Below are positions 16,314-27,208 of a DNA stretch of 64,000 nt, one piece after another. Origin of the DNA: UBA7332 sp051657165 (lineage in GTDB: Bacteria; Bacteroidota; Bacteroidia; Bacteroidales; UBA7332); contig JBOFKD010000143.1 of NCBI GenBank assembly GCA_051657165.1, positions 29,986 to 93,985 on the forward strand, given 5' to 3'. Position 1 is the first letter of the stretch, and each line of letters starts with the position of its first letter. The notes below the pieces were generated by a model. It saw only the letters and a program-made list of their open reading frames with translations, was not told the DNA's origin and did no database searches. The position numbers and the translations under genes were made by a program.

Positions 16314-19300
16314 ATGAAATTATTCAAGGACAAATCAGTGCTTCATAAAAAAGGAATAGTCTGCTTTTTTATAGTAATATGCACAATCCTGGCGAGCTGC
16401 CAGAACAAACCGGCAACTCCGGATCCTAGTTTTAGTGCTTATATCAGTGCTTACACAAGTGGAATGACTGCACAGGAATCACCTGTTCGTATTATTCTGG
16501 CGAATGATTTACCTGAATTGAATCTGGATGAAAAAAGCACAACCGCGCTTTTTAGTTTTTCACCTTCCATATCGGGAAAAGCGCACTGGAAATCATCGCG
16601 TGAAATTGTCTTTGTTCCTGATTCGGGAAGTATGAATCCGGGAACTATATATAATGGCGAGTTTAATCTTGGCAAAGTTATTGATGTGGATAAGTCTCAT
16701 CGCATCTTTCCTTTTTCATTTCGCGTTACTGAACAAAACTACAGCGTAGAGACAGAAGGATATATGCAAATCGGGAATGATCCTCAATGGAATCAGCTGA
16801 GCGGAAGTGTGCAGCTTGCGGACAAGTCTGCTATTGACAAAGTACGCCGGATGATCTCCGCCCGTATACACAATCAGGCACTCAAAGTAAATGTTTCTCA
16901 GGGTAACTCATCCCGGGATTTCAACTTCACGATAGATAGTATCAGACGAACCGGGAATAATGAAATTCTGGAGATATTATTTAATGGTAAAGCGATAGGC
17001 GCAAAAAAGAAATCAGAAAAGAAAATTGAAATCCCGGCATTGGGTAAATATAAAGTTCTGACATGTAAATATGTACAGGCTGAGAACAATTACATACAGT
17101 TATTCTTCTCCGATGCTTTAAACGGAACTCAGAATCTGAATGACCTGATCTATCTTTCAGGGGTAAGCAATACTGTAATTCAACAAGAAAAGAACAGAGT
17201 GCGGATATATTTCCAACCCAATTACAATGTCACATCAGTAAATATCAATATATCCAAAGCCCTGAAAAATCAGGATGGTCAGTCACTACCTGCAACAAAG
17301 ACCATAGAGGTAAACATAACCTCTCAAAATCCGCAGGTCGCATTACTGACAAAAGGAAACATTATGCCGGATGGTAATAAACTGATCTTACCATTCAAAT
17401 GTATCAATCTGAGAAGCATTTCGCTAAGTATTATTAAAATCTATGAGAGTAATATTCTAAGCTTTCTGCAATCAAATGATTTTGAGGGCACGAACAACTT
17501 AAGAGCAGCAGGCCGGATTATCTATCGCAAGAAAATTAATCTGGCAGGAGATAATGCTCTGGACTTGTCGCGATGGAATGACTTCTCGGTAGATATGGCT
17601 TCGATCATAAAGAAAGATCCGGGAGCAATGTACCGGGTTATTCTCACATTTGATAAGAGTGATGCCATTCTGCCATGCAATCAGTCTCAGGATGATTTTG
17701 AGGGCAACCTGACAACTCTTACTTCTGAAAGTGGTCTGACTGAAAGCGACAATGAGTATTGGGACACACCTTACGGTTACTATAGTCCGGTTGACTACAA
17801 CTGGAGAGAATATGTGTGGGAGGATAGAAATAATCCTTGCACTGCGACATATTATATGAACAGTGATATTTTTGCAGGATGCAATATTCTGTCTTCTAAT
17901 CTGGGCATTATAACCGAAGGCGGAACAGGAAATTCCTATTCTGTAATTGTAAATAACATACTTACCACAAACCCCGAAAAAGAGGTAAAAGTCACGCTGT
18001 ACAATTATCAGCTGCAACCGATAGGAGAAGGTATAACTGACAGCAACGGATTTACAGAAATATCTTTCAGAGGCGGCAAGCCCTTTATACTTATTGCCTC
18101 GAAAGGCAAAGAAAAAGGGTATCTGAAACTGGACGATGCCTCTGCCCTTTCTTACAGCCGTTTTGACGTAGGAGGCAAAGAGATACGCAAAGGTCTGAAA
18201 GGCTACATATACACGGAAAGAGGTGTGTGGCGGCCGGGAGATTCTATTTATGTCAGCTTTATTCTGAACGATAAAGCAAATCCTCTTCCGAAGGGACATC
18301 CTGTTATTTTCGAAATGTACAATCCTACCGGAAAGTTCTATAAGAAGATGGTTCAAACGGGGGGATTAAACGGATTCTATACTTTCAAAACAGCTACTGA
18401 ACCTAATGCTCCAACCGGAAGATGGGAAGCTTATGTAAAAGTCGGAGGTGTGACTTTTGCTAAAACCTTGCGCATTGAAGCTATAAAACCAAATCGTCTG
18501 AAAATTGATTTAAATCCGAATTCCGATATTATTCAGGCCGTAAGAAAAGAACAACAGATGAATCTAAGTTCATCCTGGCTCATGGGTATGCCGGCGAGTA
18601 ATCTGAAAGCTACGGTTGAACTTAAATTATCAGCTACGACCGGGAATTTCAAACAGTACCCCAAATACACATTCATTAATCCTACCGTATCGTTCGACAA
18701 TATCTCACAGATTATTTACGAGGGAAAACTGAACGCTGCGGGGAAAGCCGTCTTTACAGCTAAACTACCTGCAACACCGAATGCTCCGGGGATGCTGAAT
18801 GCTAATTTTATCTCGCGCGTATATGAAGATGGCGGAGACTTGAGCACATATGTTCAAACTTACCCTTACTCGCCATTCTCCTCCTATGCCGGGATGGAGA
18901 TTGAAGGTCTCGGAATGAATGAATCTCTGACTACAGATATCAAAAACAATATACGCTTTATCACCGTAAATCAAAACGGGCAACCTGTAGAAAGTGAAAT
19001 TGAATTATCTGTCTATAAGCTTGACTGGCGCTGGTGGTGGGAAAAAGACAACAGCTCCCTGGCTTCATATATGAGCAGTGTAAATAAAAAAGAAATCTCA
19101 CGCACGACTTTTAAGACCGGTTTAAAACCAGTAAACAGAACCTTTGAAATAAAATATCCCGAATGGGGCAGATTCCTGATATACGCCAAAGATCTGAGAA
19201 GCGGACACGCTACCGGCAAAGTTGTTTATATGGATTGGCCGGAGTGGCGTGGTCAGGCTGCAATGCAGGATCCGGACGGTATTACAATGCTTAACTTCAC

Positions 19301-21887
19301 CACAGATAAATCAACATACAAAGTAGGCGAAGTTATGAAGATCACATTACCGAAAGCATCTGACGGACGTGCTCTTATCTCCATCGAAAACGGCTCATCT
19401 GTTCTCGAAAAAAGATGGGTTGAGACGAAAGCGGGTAAAGAAACGTCTGTTGAAGTTACAATAACTCCGGAAATGGCTGCTACTATATATGTACATATAA
19501 CTCTGCTACAGCCTTACGGACAAAAAGACAATGATTTACCGATACGTCTGTACGGAATTCAGCCGGTCAGAGTAGAAAATCAGAATACTCATTTATTCCC
19601 TCAGATTTCGATGCCGTCATCATTGAAACCCGAACAGAGCTTCAATGTATCGGTAAGTGAAAAAAACGGGGAAGATATGACTTATACACTGGCTATTGTT
19701 GATGAAGGATTGCTGGATCTGACTGCATTTAAAACACCTGATCCCTGGTTTGATTTTTATACAAGAGAGGCTTTGGGTGTTCGCACATGGGATATGTACA
19801 ACTGGGTTATGGGTGCATATGCCGGATCATTGACACCGCTACTGTCTGTAGGGGGTGACCAGGAGCTTAAAAATACATCCCGGAATAATTCGAACCGTTT
19901 TAAACCGATCGTCAAATATATGGGACCGTTTTATCTTGGCAAAAACAAGAAAGCGAATCATAAAATAACCCTTCCGGCCTATGTAGGAGCTGTAAGAGTT
20001 ATGCTTGTTGCAGGAAACAACAGCGGTGCATACGGAAACAGCGAAAAGAGTGTGGAAGTTAAAAATTCGATCATGACACTCTCAACTCTGCCAAGAATAG
20101 CAGCTCCGAATGATATCATGTGGCTTCCTGTGAATCTGTTTGTTACAGATAAAGGGATTTCTCAGGTCAATGTATCGGTAAAAACTCAAAACGGTATACT
20201 TTCGGTTGAAGGAAACAAGACGCAACAGATTTCAGTAAAAGCTCCGGAAGATAAGGTGTTATTCTTTCAGTTAAAAGCGAATGCGAAATGTGGTACCGAA
20301 ATTATCACTATCACTTCAAAAGCTAACAACGAGACCTTTACCGAAAAAATAGAACTGAATGTCAGCAATCCTAATTTGCCGGTTGTTGTCAGCAAACAAA
20401 AAATGCTGGAAAAAGATGAAAGCACCCGACTGGAGTGGGATTTCACGAAGGATGCAACCGGGAAAGCTGTCACTCTAGAAGTGTCGGGGATTCCGGGTGT
20501 AAATCTGGCTGCACGTCTGAATTATCTGATCAGCTACCCGTACGGATGTGGGGAACAAATAATCTCGCAGGCTTATCCGCAGTTGTTTATCAGCTCTTTG
20601 GTTCCTGTCAATGAATCTGAAAAGAATCAGATCACTCAGTCTGTGCAGAGCGCCATACAAAAAGTATACGGGCTTCAGTTATCTAATGGAGGATTCGCTT
20701 ACTGGCAGGGAGGAAAGGTCTCTAATTCCTGGGTTACGTCTTATGCCGGAGCTTTTCTGACAGAAGCCAAAAACAAAGGATTCGAAATACAAAGTAGTGT
20801 ACTGACTAAATGGACAGATTACCAGAAACAGGCTTCCCGGAACTGGGATTCAGGTGTCAATAACACTTCACAGATGGATCAGGCATTCCGTCTATACTCC
20901 CTGGCATTATCGAATAGCCCGGATCTGAGTGCGATGAACCGATTGAAGGATCTGAGCTCTTTAAGCAATCCTGCAAGATGGATGCTGGCTTACACGTACG
21001 CTATCTGCGGAAAAGATCAGATTGCGAAAGAACTGATAGCGGGTACGCACTCTGATTTTGAAAGGAGCAACCCGTTTGAGATGGATTTTGGTTCAAAACT
21101 CAGGGATGAAAGTATAGCTCTGCTTACCCTTGTTGAGCTGAATGATCTGAAAGAAGCTCTTCCTCTTGCAATGAATATCTCAAAAGAGTTAAGCTCTGAT
21201 CAGGAATATAGTACACAGGCTACAGCCTTTGCTTTAAGTGCGATGTCCCGTTATGCAGGAAAAATGGGTAATGGCCCGCTTTCATTCACCTGGATAAACG
21301 AAAGGGGTCAAAAGGCAAAAGTCGTAAGTCCGTCACCAATGTGGCAGACCAGAATAGGGAAACCGGCGGAGAAAGGTTCGGTCGAAATAACAAATACCGG
21401 CAACGGAACAGTGTTTGCTCAGATATCCCAAAGATACATTCCGGTGTTTGATCATTCAAACGCAATAAATCAGGGATTGAATCTGGTTGTAAGTTACGTA
21501 CTGCCAAACGGAACACCTGCTAATATTCAATCAATGATGCAGGGTACAAACTTTACGATGGTTGCTGAAGTTACCAATACAAGTACTCTGACTGATTATA
21601 CAAATCTGGCTTTGAATGAAATATTCCCGGCAGGGTGGGAAAATATGAGCACCCGCTATGCAGGTATAAGTGAAACGAAATCTAACTTTGACTATCAGGA
21701 TATCCGTGATGATCGCGTCTCGACTTTCTTCGACCTGAAAAAAGGAGAAACAAAACGCTTCATGATCAAACTTCAGGCCTCATATGCCGGAACATTCTAT
21801 ATGCCTGCCATACAATGCGAGGCGATGTATGATGCTTCGGTTATAGCACGCACAAAAGCACAGGAGATATCTATTATACGCGAATAA
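16314..21887 (+). CDS. Bacterial alpha-2-macroglobulin lipoprotein
   Basis: An 1857-residue envelope protease trap. The N-terminus is a lipoprotein signal ending ILASC (Cys29). Macroglobulin-like beta domains follow, including the conserved TERGVWRPGDSIYVSF segment. The thioester motif GCGEQ is intact, with Cys1412 and Gln1415. The thioester (TED) and receptor-binding-like C-terminal domains follow. In the bacterial family a protease that cuts the bait region becomes trapped covalently through the thioester. The next gene, pbpC, starts 3 bases after the stop. This A2M/PBP1C pairing is known from many bacteria and suggests that trapping defends the periplasm while PBP1C repairs the wall. Length is greater than E. 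coli YfhM (about 1650) and normal for Bacteroidetes. Confidence 0.93.
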   Translation: MKLFKDKSVLHKKGIVCFFIVICTILASCQNKPATPDPSFSAYISAYTSGMTAQESPVRIILANDLPELNLDEKSTTALFSFSPSISGKAHWKSSREIVFVPDSGSMNPGTIYNGEFNLGKVIDVDKSHRIFPFSFRVTEQNYSVETEGYMQIGNDPQWNQLSGSVQLADKSAIDKVRRMISARIHNQALKVNVSQGNSSRDFNFTIDSIRRTGNNEILEILFNGKAIGAKKKSEKKIEIPALGKYKVLTCKYVQAENNYIQLFFSDALNGTQNLNDLIYLSGVSNTVIQQEKNRVRIYFQPNYNVTSVNINISKALKNQDGQSLPATKTIEVNITSQNPQVALLTKGNIMPDGNKLILPFKCINLRSISLSIIKIYESNILSFLQSNDFEGTNNLRAAGRIIYRKKINLAGDNALDLSRWNDFSVDMASIIKKDPGAMYRVILTFDKSDAILPCNQSQDDFEGNLTTLTSESGLTESDNEYWDTPYGYYSPVDYNWREYVWEDRNNPCTATYYMNSDIFAGCNILSSNLGIITEGGTGNSYSVIVNNILTTNPEKEVKVTLYNYQLQPIGEGITDSNGFTEISFRGGKPFILIASKGKEKGYLKLDDASALSYSRFDVGGKEIRKGLKGYIYTERGVWRPGDSIYVSFILNDKANPLPKGHPVIFEMYNPTGKFYKKMVQTGGLNGFYTFKTATEPNAPTGRWEAYVKVGGVTFAKTLRIEAIKPNRLKIDLNPNSDIIQAVRKEQQMNLSSSWLMGMPASNLKATVELKLSATTGNFKQYPKYTFINPTVSFDNISQIIYEGKLNAAGKAVFTAKLPATPNAPGMLNANFISRVYEDGGDLSTYVQTYPYSPFSSYAGMEIEGLGMNESLTTDIKNNIRFITVNQNGQPVESEIELSVYKLDWRWWWEKDNSSLASYMSSVNKKEISRTTFKTGLKPVNRTFEIKYPEWGRFLIYAKDLRSGHATGKVVYMDWPEWRGQAAMQDPDGITMLNFTTDKSTYKVGEVMKITLPKASDGRALISIENGSSVLEKRWVETKAGKETSVEVTITPEMAATIYVHITLLQPYGQKDNDLPIRLYGIQPVRVENQNTHLFPQISMPSSLKPEQSFNVSVSEKNGEDMTYTLAIVDEGLLDLTAFKTPDPWFDFYTREALGVRTWDMYNWVMGAYAGSLTPLLSVGGDQELKNTSRNNSNRFKPIVKYMGPFYLGKNKKANHKITLPAYVGAVRVMLVAGNNSGAYGNSEKSVEVKNSIMTLSTLPRIAAPNDIMWLPVNLFVTDKGISQVNVSVKTQNGILSVEGNKTQQISVKAPEDKVLFFQLKANAKCGTEIITITSKANNETFTEKIELNVSNPNLPVVVSKQKMLEKDESTRLEWDFTKDATGKAVTLEVSGIPGVNLAARLNYLISYPYGCGEQIISQAYPQLFISSLVPVNESEKNQITQSVQSAIQKVYGLQLSNGGFAYWQGGKVSNSWVTSYAGAFLTEAKNKGFEIQSSVLTKWTDYQKQASRNWDSGVNNTSQMDQAFRLYSLALSNSPDLSAMNRLKDLSSLSNPARWMLAYTYAICGKDQIAKELIAGTHSDFERSNPFEMDFGSKLRDESIALLTLVELNDLKEALPLAMNISKELSSDQEYSTQATAFALSAMSRYAGKMGNGPLSFTWINERGQKAKVVSPSPMWQTRIGKPAEKGSVEITNTGNGTVFAQISQRYIPVFDHSNAINQGLNLVVSYVLPNGTPANIQSMMQGTNFTMVAEVTNTSTLTDYTNLALNEIFPAGWENMSTRYAGISETKSNFDYQDIRDDRVSTFFDLKKGETKRFMIKLQASYAGTFYMPAIQCEAMYDASVIARTKAQEISIIRE

Positions 21888-21890
21888 TTC

Positions 21891-24233
21891 ATGAATCATA
21901 CATTTCTGAAAAAATACTGGAAACTGATGCTATTTACAGCATCAGTTTTCCTGTTATCAGGCCTGTCTGCCATACCGTCATTTCTATTCAACCGACCTAC
22001 CGGCACACTGGTATACAGTGAAGACGGTGTGCTGCTCGGAGCCCGGATTGCAGATGACGGGCAATGGCGCTTTGAAACCAACGGTGAAATAAATCCTAAA
22101 TATATTACCAGCTTAATCTATTTCGAAGATCAGTGGTTCAGATGGCATCCGGGCATAAATCCGATTGCCATTATTCGTGCCTTCGGACAAAATATTTCAG
22201 CAGGAAGAGTGGTAAGTGGCGGGAGTACGATTTCCATGCAAACCATTCGTCTGATTGAAAAAGCCCCCAGGACTGTACCTCAAAAGATTAAGGAGATGTT
22301 TATGGCAATCGGACTGGAGTTAACCCATAGTAAGGATGATATCTTACGTTTATATGCGAATAATGCGCCGTACGGTGGCAATGTAGTAGGTATAGAAGCA
22401 GCATCCTGGAGATGGTTTGGCCACAAATCTGCGGATTTGTCCTGGGGAGAAAGTGCTCTGCTGGCCGTATTGCCAAACTCTCCCGGACTAATGCACCCGG
22501 GGAGACGCAGCCCTGAACTAAAAAACAAAAGAGACCGTTTGCTCAAAAAACTTTATGAGAAGCAAATTATCTCACAAACGGATTATTATGCCTCTGTTGA
22601 TGAACCTGTACCTGACAAACCGAGAGCACTTCCTGATATGGCTCCTCATCTGGTTGCTGCCTTACATGAAGAGCAACGGGGCAAAGAACTTCACACAACA
22701 ATAAACAGCATCATTCAGAACAGAGCCGAAGAGCGGTTGCAAGTATGGAATAATGAGTTTCGCCAAAATGGCATTAATCACATCGCTGCCATTATTCTGG
22801 ATGTTAAAAAGAATCAGGTTCTGGCGTATTGCGGAAACGTTAACTTCTCAAAACCGGGCTACGGAAATCAGGTAGATATTATAAAAGCTCCCCGAAGTTC
22901 TGGTAGTATCCTTAAACCATTCTTGTATTGTGCGCGTTTACAGGAAGGAGAAATATTGCAAAACACATTGCTCCCTGATATACCTGTTAATATTCAGGGA
23001 TTTGCGCCGCGCAATTACAATAAAGATTATGATGGAGCAGTTCCTGCGTCTAAGGCATTATCCCGTTCTTTAAATATCCCTTCGGTTATCATGCTGCGGG
23101 ATTATGGAATACCTAAGCTACGGGATCTGTTATACAAGACAGGAATGAGTACGATCCGCAAATCTGCTGATCATTACGGGTTGTCTCTTATCCTGGGAGG
23201 AGCAGAAGTTACACTTTGGGATGTAAGTTCGGCATATTCTTCCATGGCGCAAACACTGAATCATTACAACGAAGATGAAACATATCATTCTTCCGACTGG
23301 AATAAACCTCAATACCTGAAAACAAACGGAGAGGTTAAAGATATTTCAGATGAGCATTACTCCTGTTATGATGCGGGGGCTATATGGCAGACATTTGAAG
23401 TATTATCAGAAGTAAACAGACCGGAAGAAATGGATTGGCACATGATGCCTTCTGTAAGGAAAGTTGCCTGGAAGACAGGTACCAGTTATGGATTTCGCGA
23501 TGCGTGGTCGGTAGGTGTCACACCGGAGTATATTGTAGGTGTATGGGTCGGGAATGCAAGCGGAGAAGGACGTCCGGGACTTATCGGAGCTGCAACGGCT
23601 GCCCCGGTAATGTTCGATTTGTTTAACTCTCTGCCTCAGACATCGTGGTTTGACACGCCCTACGGAGCATTGGATCAGATAGAAGTATGTAAGGAAAGCG
23701 GACACTTAAAAGGCCGGTACTGCCAGGAAAGTGATACTCTGTTTTGTTGTAAAACAGCAAACAACACCTTGCCCTGCCCCTATCATATTCCCGTTAGTGT
23801 AAATAGTGACGAGAGCGAACGCATATACGCAGACTGTAATTCTCAGGAAATGTTCAAAAACATATCCTGGTTTGTTTTACCTCCTTCATGGGAATGGTAT
23901 TATAAAAACAAACACCCAGAATACCGTCCGCTGCCACCGGTCAGCAGAAAGTGTATTGGCCGGGGATCAGACTCGCCAATGGAGTTTATATACCCTACCG
24001 GCACTACATCCATTATCCTGCCGAAACAACTAGACAGTTCGGAGGGAAAAGTAAGTATAGAGGTAGCACATCAGGACCCTGACATGACTTTATTCTGGCA
24101 TCTTGACGGAAGATTTATCGGACAAACCAAAACATTTCATCAGATGGCTATTGCGGCCGGACGCGGAAAACACCGGCTGGTTATTATCGATCAGAATGGC
24201 GGGACAATATCTCGTTATATTACGATTGAATAG
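21891..24233 (+). CDS. pbpC: Penicillin-binding protein 1C (bifunctional transglycosylase/transpeptidase)
   Basis: A 780-residue class A PBP. A single N-terminal membrane anchor (about residues 11-32) precedes the glycosyltransferase-51 domain, with catalytic Glu79 in FEDQWF and the GGSTISMQ motif. The transpeptidase has the SxxK motif SILK at 339-342 (active-site Ser339), an SLN motif in SRSLNIPSV, and KTG at 528-530. The C-terminal about 90 residues form the BiPBP_C beta domain that defines PBP1C. It polymerises and cross-links peptidoglycan at the periplasmic face. The 3-base gap to the alpha-2-macroglobulin gene shows translational and transcriptional coupling. Confidence 0.95.
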   Translation: MNHTFLKKYWKLMLFTASVFLLSGLSAIPSFLFNRPTGTLVYSEDGVLLGARIADDGQWRFETNGEINPKYITSLIYFEDQWFRWHPGINPIAIIRAFGQNISAGRVVSGGSTISMQTIRLIEKAPRTVPQKIKEMFMAIGLELTHSKDDILRLYANNAPYGGNVVGIEAASWRWFGHKSADLSWGESALLAVLPNSPGLMHPGRRSPELKNKRDRLLKKLYEKQIISQTDYYASVDEPVPDKPRALPDMAPHLVAALHEEQRGKELHTTINSIIQNRAEERLQVWNNEFRQNGINHIAAIILDVKKNQVLAYCGNVNFSKPGYGNQVDIIKAPRSSGSILKPFLYCARLQEGEILQNTLLPDIPVNIQGFAPRNYNKDYDGAVPASKALSRSLNIPSVIMLRDYGIPKLRDLLYKTGMSTIRKSADHYGLSLILGGAEVTLWDVSSAYSSMAQTLNHYNEDETYHSSDWNKPQYLKTNGEVKDISDEHYSCYDAGAIWQTFEVLSEVNRPEEMDWHMMPSVRKVAWKTGTSYGFRDAWSVGVTPEYIVGVWVGNASGEGRPGLIGAATAAPVMFDLFNSLPQTSWFDTPYGALDQIEVCKESGHLKGRYCQESDTLFCCKTANNTLPCPYHIPVSVNSDESERIYADCNSQEMFKNISWFVLPPSWEWYYKNKHPEYRPLPPVSRKCIGRGSDSPMEFIYPTGTTSIILPKQLDSSEGKVSIEVAHQDPDMTLFWHLDGRFIGQTKTFHQMAIAAGRGKHRLVIIDQNGGTISRYITIE

Positions 24234-24308
24234 GGTTTATTGATAGAAAAAGGCTAACGTGTTAAGTGATTTTATAAACGAATATAGTAAAATCTGATGG
24301 GATTATTG

Positions 24309-24316
24309 TAGCTTTG
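24309..24316 (+). promoter_or_regulatory. -7 promoter element before the LptD-like gene
   Basis: TAGCTTTG matches TAnnTTTG, 28 bases before the ATG at 24345; the -33 element is not clear. Confidence 0.5.
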
Positions 24317-24344
24317 CGACTCATTCGATTTTTATAAGGCGTAC

Positions 24345-27047
24345 ATGGATAAGAAACACAAATATTTATTATATTTTTTACCTATGATGGCATTGCTTCA
24401 GGTTTCTATGCATTCCTGGGCAACTCCGTTTATGGAATTGCCGGAGCTTCAGGTTCCGGATTCAATTTCGTCTTCGCTTATAAAGAATGATTCATTAAAG
24501 AATGATACAGCTTCAAAAGATACTACTCAAAAAACGAAGCCAAAATCAGAGAGTGCGCTGAATGATATTGTCAATTATCAGGCGACGGACTCAATGGTTT
24601 TTGTCGGTACAAACCAGGCTCTGTTGTACGGAGAAGGAAAAGTTACTTATGAAAACATAGAACTGGATGCAAACTTTATCCGTATGAATATGGATAGTAG
24701 CATGGTTTATGCTACCGGTGCTCCGGATTCTTTAGGTAAACTTACCGGTAAACCCGTATTTAAACAAGGCGAAGACCAGTATGAGTCTGAGACCATGCGT
24801 TATAATTTCCAGACACAAAAAGGATATATAACAAATGTTGTCACGCAACAGGGTGAAGGTTATGTTACCGGTGGTCAAACTAAGAAGATGCCTAACGATG
24901 ATATGTATATGACAGGATGTAAGTATACAACCTGTGACCATCACGATCATCCTCACTTCTATCTGAATCTGACAAAAGCGAAAGTCAAACCCGGAAAAAA
25001 CATTGTGACAGGACCTGCTTATCTGGTTATTGAGGATGTACCTCTTCCTATTGCTGTTCCTTTTGGTTTTTTCCCTTTCTCAAAGACATACTCTTCAGGG
25101 ATTATCTTTCCGACATTCGGAGATGACTCTCACAAAGGATTTTACCTCTCAAACGGAGGATATTACTTTGCATTGAGTGATTACATGGATTTAGCTCTGA
25201 CAGGTGAGATTTATTCGAAAGGATCCTGGGGGTTAAATGCTCAATCCACTTATACAAAAAGATATAAGTATTCGGGGAATTTTAATATGAATTACCTGGT
25301 TACTATTCTTGGAGATAAAGGTTTGCCTGATTACAGCAAATCAAAGGGTTTCAGAGTAACATGGACTCATACGCAGGACCAGAAGGTTAATCCGAATATG
25401 ACATTCTCCTCCAGTGTGAATTTCTCGACGAATAGTTTTGACCATAACAACTTTAACAGTCAGTATAATCCAATGCAATATACTGATAACAATAAAAGTT
25501 CGACAATTAACTTTTCGTATAATTTCCCGAATTCACCCTTTAGTGTATCCAGTTCTTTCAATGTGAATCAGAACTCCAGAGATACATTGCTGGCAATGAC
25601 ATTCCCCGATCTTAACTTTAACATGACCCGCATCTTTCCTTTTAAAAGAAAAAATGCAATCGGTAAAGAAAGATGGTACGAGAAAATCTCTCTAAGTTAT
25701 AATATGCAGCTCCGTAATGAGCTCCAGGCGAAGGAATATGAATTCTTCAAAAAGAATCTGGCGAAAGACTGGCGCAACGGTGTTAAGCATAACATCCCGA
25801 TCTCGGCAACATTCAACCTTTTCAAATACTTAAATATCACTCCATCGTTTAACTACAACGAAAGATGGTACACTAAGAAAGTTGATCAGGAATGGGATCC
25901 TCTGGCATCAGCCGTAAGGCGAGACACAACCTATGGATTTAACCGGGTTTATGATTTCAATGCCAGCATGGGGCTAAGCACTAAGTTGTATGGATTCTTC
26001 ACTCCTCTCCCGCAGTTATTCGGGACAAAAGTTGAGAAGATCCGACATGTCTTAACTCCGAATGTCAGCTTCAGCTGGGCTCCTGATTTTGGCGCACCCG
26101 GCTTTGGATTCTGGAAGACTTACGACAAAATAAATAGCGATGGGACAAAAACACCGGTAACATATACACCTTATGAAGGAATGTTGTACGGCTCTGCACC
26201 TCGCGGTAAATCGGGTGTTGTAAGTTTCTCACTTCAGAATAATCTGGAGATGAAAGTTAAAAGCAAGAAAGATTCCACCGGTTCTAAAATAGTCAGTCTG
26301 ATTGATAACTTCACAGCCGGAATCAGTTACAATATGGCTGCCGACTCGTTCAACTGGAGTAATATCAATACACAGTTAAGAATTAAGCTCACGAAGGAGT
26401 TTACGCTGAATGTAAACGGAACATTCGATACATATATGTACGGGCTTAACAACAACGGTTCGGTTGTGAGGGTAAATAAACTGAGAATTGCCAACGGAAA
26501 AGGTCTTGGACGTTTATCCAGTGCAAATACCAGTTTCTCTTACACCATTTCAGACAAAACATTTCAGAAGAAGAAAAAAGAAGGAACCAATCCTCCGGAA
26601 GGCGAAAATCCTCCAAATACAGAAGGTGCACCTCCGGCTGAAGGAAAAAAGAAAACGTCAGATGATGGCTATCAACCCTTCTCTATGCCCTGGAGTTTAT
26701 CATTTAACTATTCATTAGGTATCGGATATGATTTTCAGAAGTTCAATCCTGCCACGATGGAGTATAAGTATAAACTTAATCAAAATCTGAGTGTCTCGGG
26801 TAATATTAATTTCACTCAGAACTGGTCGCTTAATATGTCAACCAGCTGGGACTTTGACAGAGCCCGTCTTGCATTTATGAACCTGGGGATCACACGGAAC
26901 CTGCACTGCTGGTCAATGTCGGCAAATATTGTTCCGGTAGGTAACTTCAAGTCATACAATTTCTCTATCGCAGTAAATTCATCACTGCTTAAAGATTTGA
27001 AATACGACAAACGTGGAAATTCAGGCGAAGCCATTCCATGGTATTAA
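24345..27047 (+). CDS. LptD-like LPS-assembly outer-membrane protein
   Basis: A 900-residue outer-membrane protein. After a signal peptide (residues 1-26) and a Ser/Lys/Thr-rich linker comes an OstA/LptA-like beta-jellyroll. It shows the repeated pattern ALLYGEGKVTYENIELDANFIRM and VYATGAPDSLGK. A large C-terminal barrel region follows, rich in aromatic strands. A Cys pair in GCKYTTCDHHDHPHFY sits at the domain border, reminiscent of the disulphides that couple LptD domains. A low-complexity PEGENPPNTEGAPP loop lies near residue 750. The family places LPS in the outer leaflet with LptE. It fits the polysaccharide and envelope genes in this window. Distant from proteobacterial LptD, so the symbol is left blank. 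Confidence 0.85.
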   Translation: MDKKHKYLLYFLPMMALLQVSMHSWATPFMELPELQVPDSISSSLIKNDSLKNDTASKDTTQKTKPKSESALNDIVNYQATDSMVFVGTNQALLYGEGKVTYENIELDANFIRMNMDSSMVYATGAPDSLGKLTGKPVFKQGEDQYESETMRYNFQTQKGYITNVVTQQGEGYVTGGQTKKMPNDDMYMTGCKYTTCDHHDHPHFYLNLTKAKVKPGKNIVTGPAYLVIEDVPLPIAVPFGFFPFSKTYSSGIIFPTFGDDSHKGFYLSNGGYYFALSDYMDLALTGEIYSKGSWGLNAQSTYTKRYKYSGNFNMNYLVTILGDKGLPDYSKSKGFRVTWTHTQDQKVNPNMTFSSSVNFSTNSFDHNNFNSQYNPMQYTDNNKSSTINFSYNFPNSPFSVSSSFNVNQNSRDTLLAMTFPDLNFNMTRIFPFKRKNAIGKERWYEKISLSYNMQLRNELQAKEYEFFKKNLAKDWRNGVKHNIPISATFNLFKYLNITPSFNYNERWYTKKVDQEWDPLASAVRRDTTYGFNRVYDFNASMGLSTKLYGFFTPLPQLFGTKVEKIRHVLTPNVSFSWAPDFGAPGFGFWKTYDKINSDGTKTPVTYTPYEGMLYGSAPRGKSGVVSFSLQNNLEMKVKSKKDSTGSKIVSLIDNFTAGISYNMAADSFNWSNINTQLRIKLTKEFTLNVNGTFDTYMYGLNNNGSVVRVNKLRIANGKGLGRLSSANTSFSYTISDKTFQKKKKEGTNPPEGENPPNTEGAPPAEGKKKTSDDGYQPFSMPWSLSFNYSLGIGYDFQKFNPATMEYKYKLNQNLSVSGNINFTQNWSLNMSTSWDFDRARLAFMNLGITRNLHCWSMSANIVPVGNFKSYNFSIAVNSSLLKDLKYDKRGNSGEAIPWY

Positions 27048-27057
27048 TTCTATAATA

Positions 27058-27093
27058 GAAAGCGTAAACAGAGTAATTTCTGTTTACGCTTTC
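27058..27093 (+). terminator. Intrinsic terminator
   Basis: A 15-bp stem (arms GAAAGCGTAAACAGA and its complement) with a short loop, followed by TTATTTTT, 11 bases after the LptD-like stop. Confidence 0.85.
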
Positions 27094-27158
27094 TTATTTT
27101 TATAATATTCCTGTCTGTTTTTAAGTTATATCATAGAACATTAATTTATCTTGTTTAT

Positions 27159-27166
27159 TATCTTTG
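27159..27166 (+). promoter_or_regulatory. -7 promoter element of metH
   Basis: TATCTTTG matches TAnnTTTG, 42 bases before the metH ATG. The short leader leaves no room for a cobalamin or SAM riboswitch. Confidence 0.55.
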
Positions 27167-27208
27167 CCTGCATTAAATTTAAATTAAACACTGTAAAACC
27201 CTTACAAA

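Noticed and set aside
27094..27208. Cobalamin or SAM riboswitch before metH
   Set aside because: The leader after the -7 element is only about 40 bases and no conserved box is seen.
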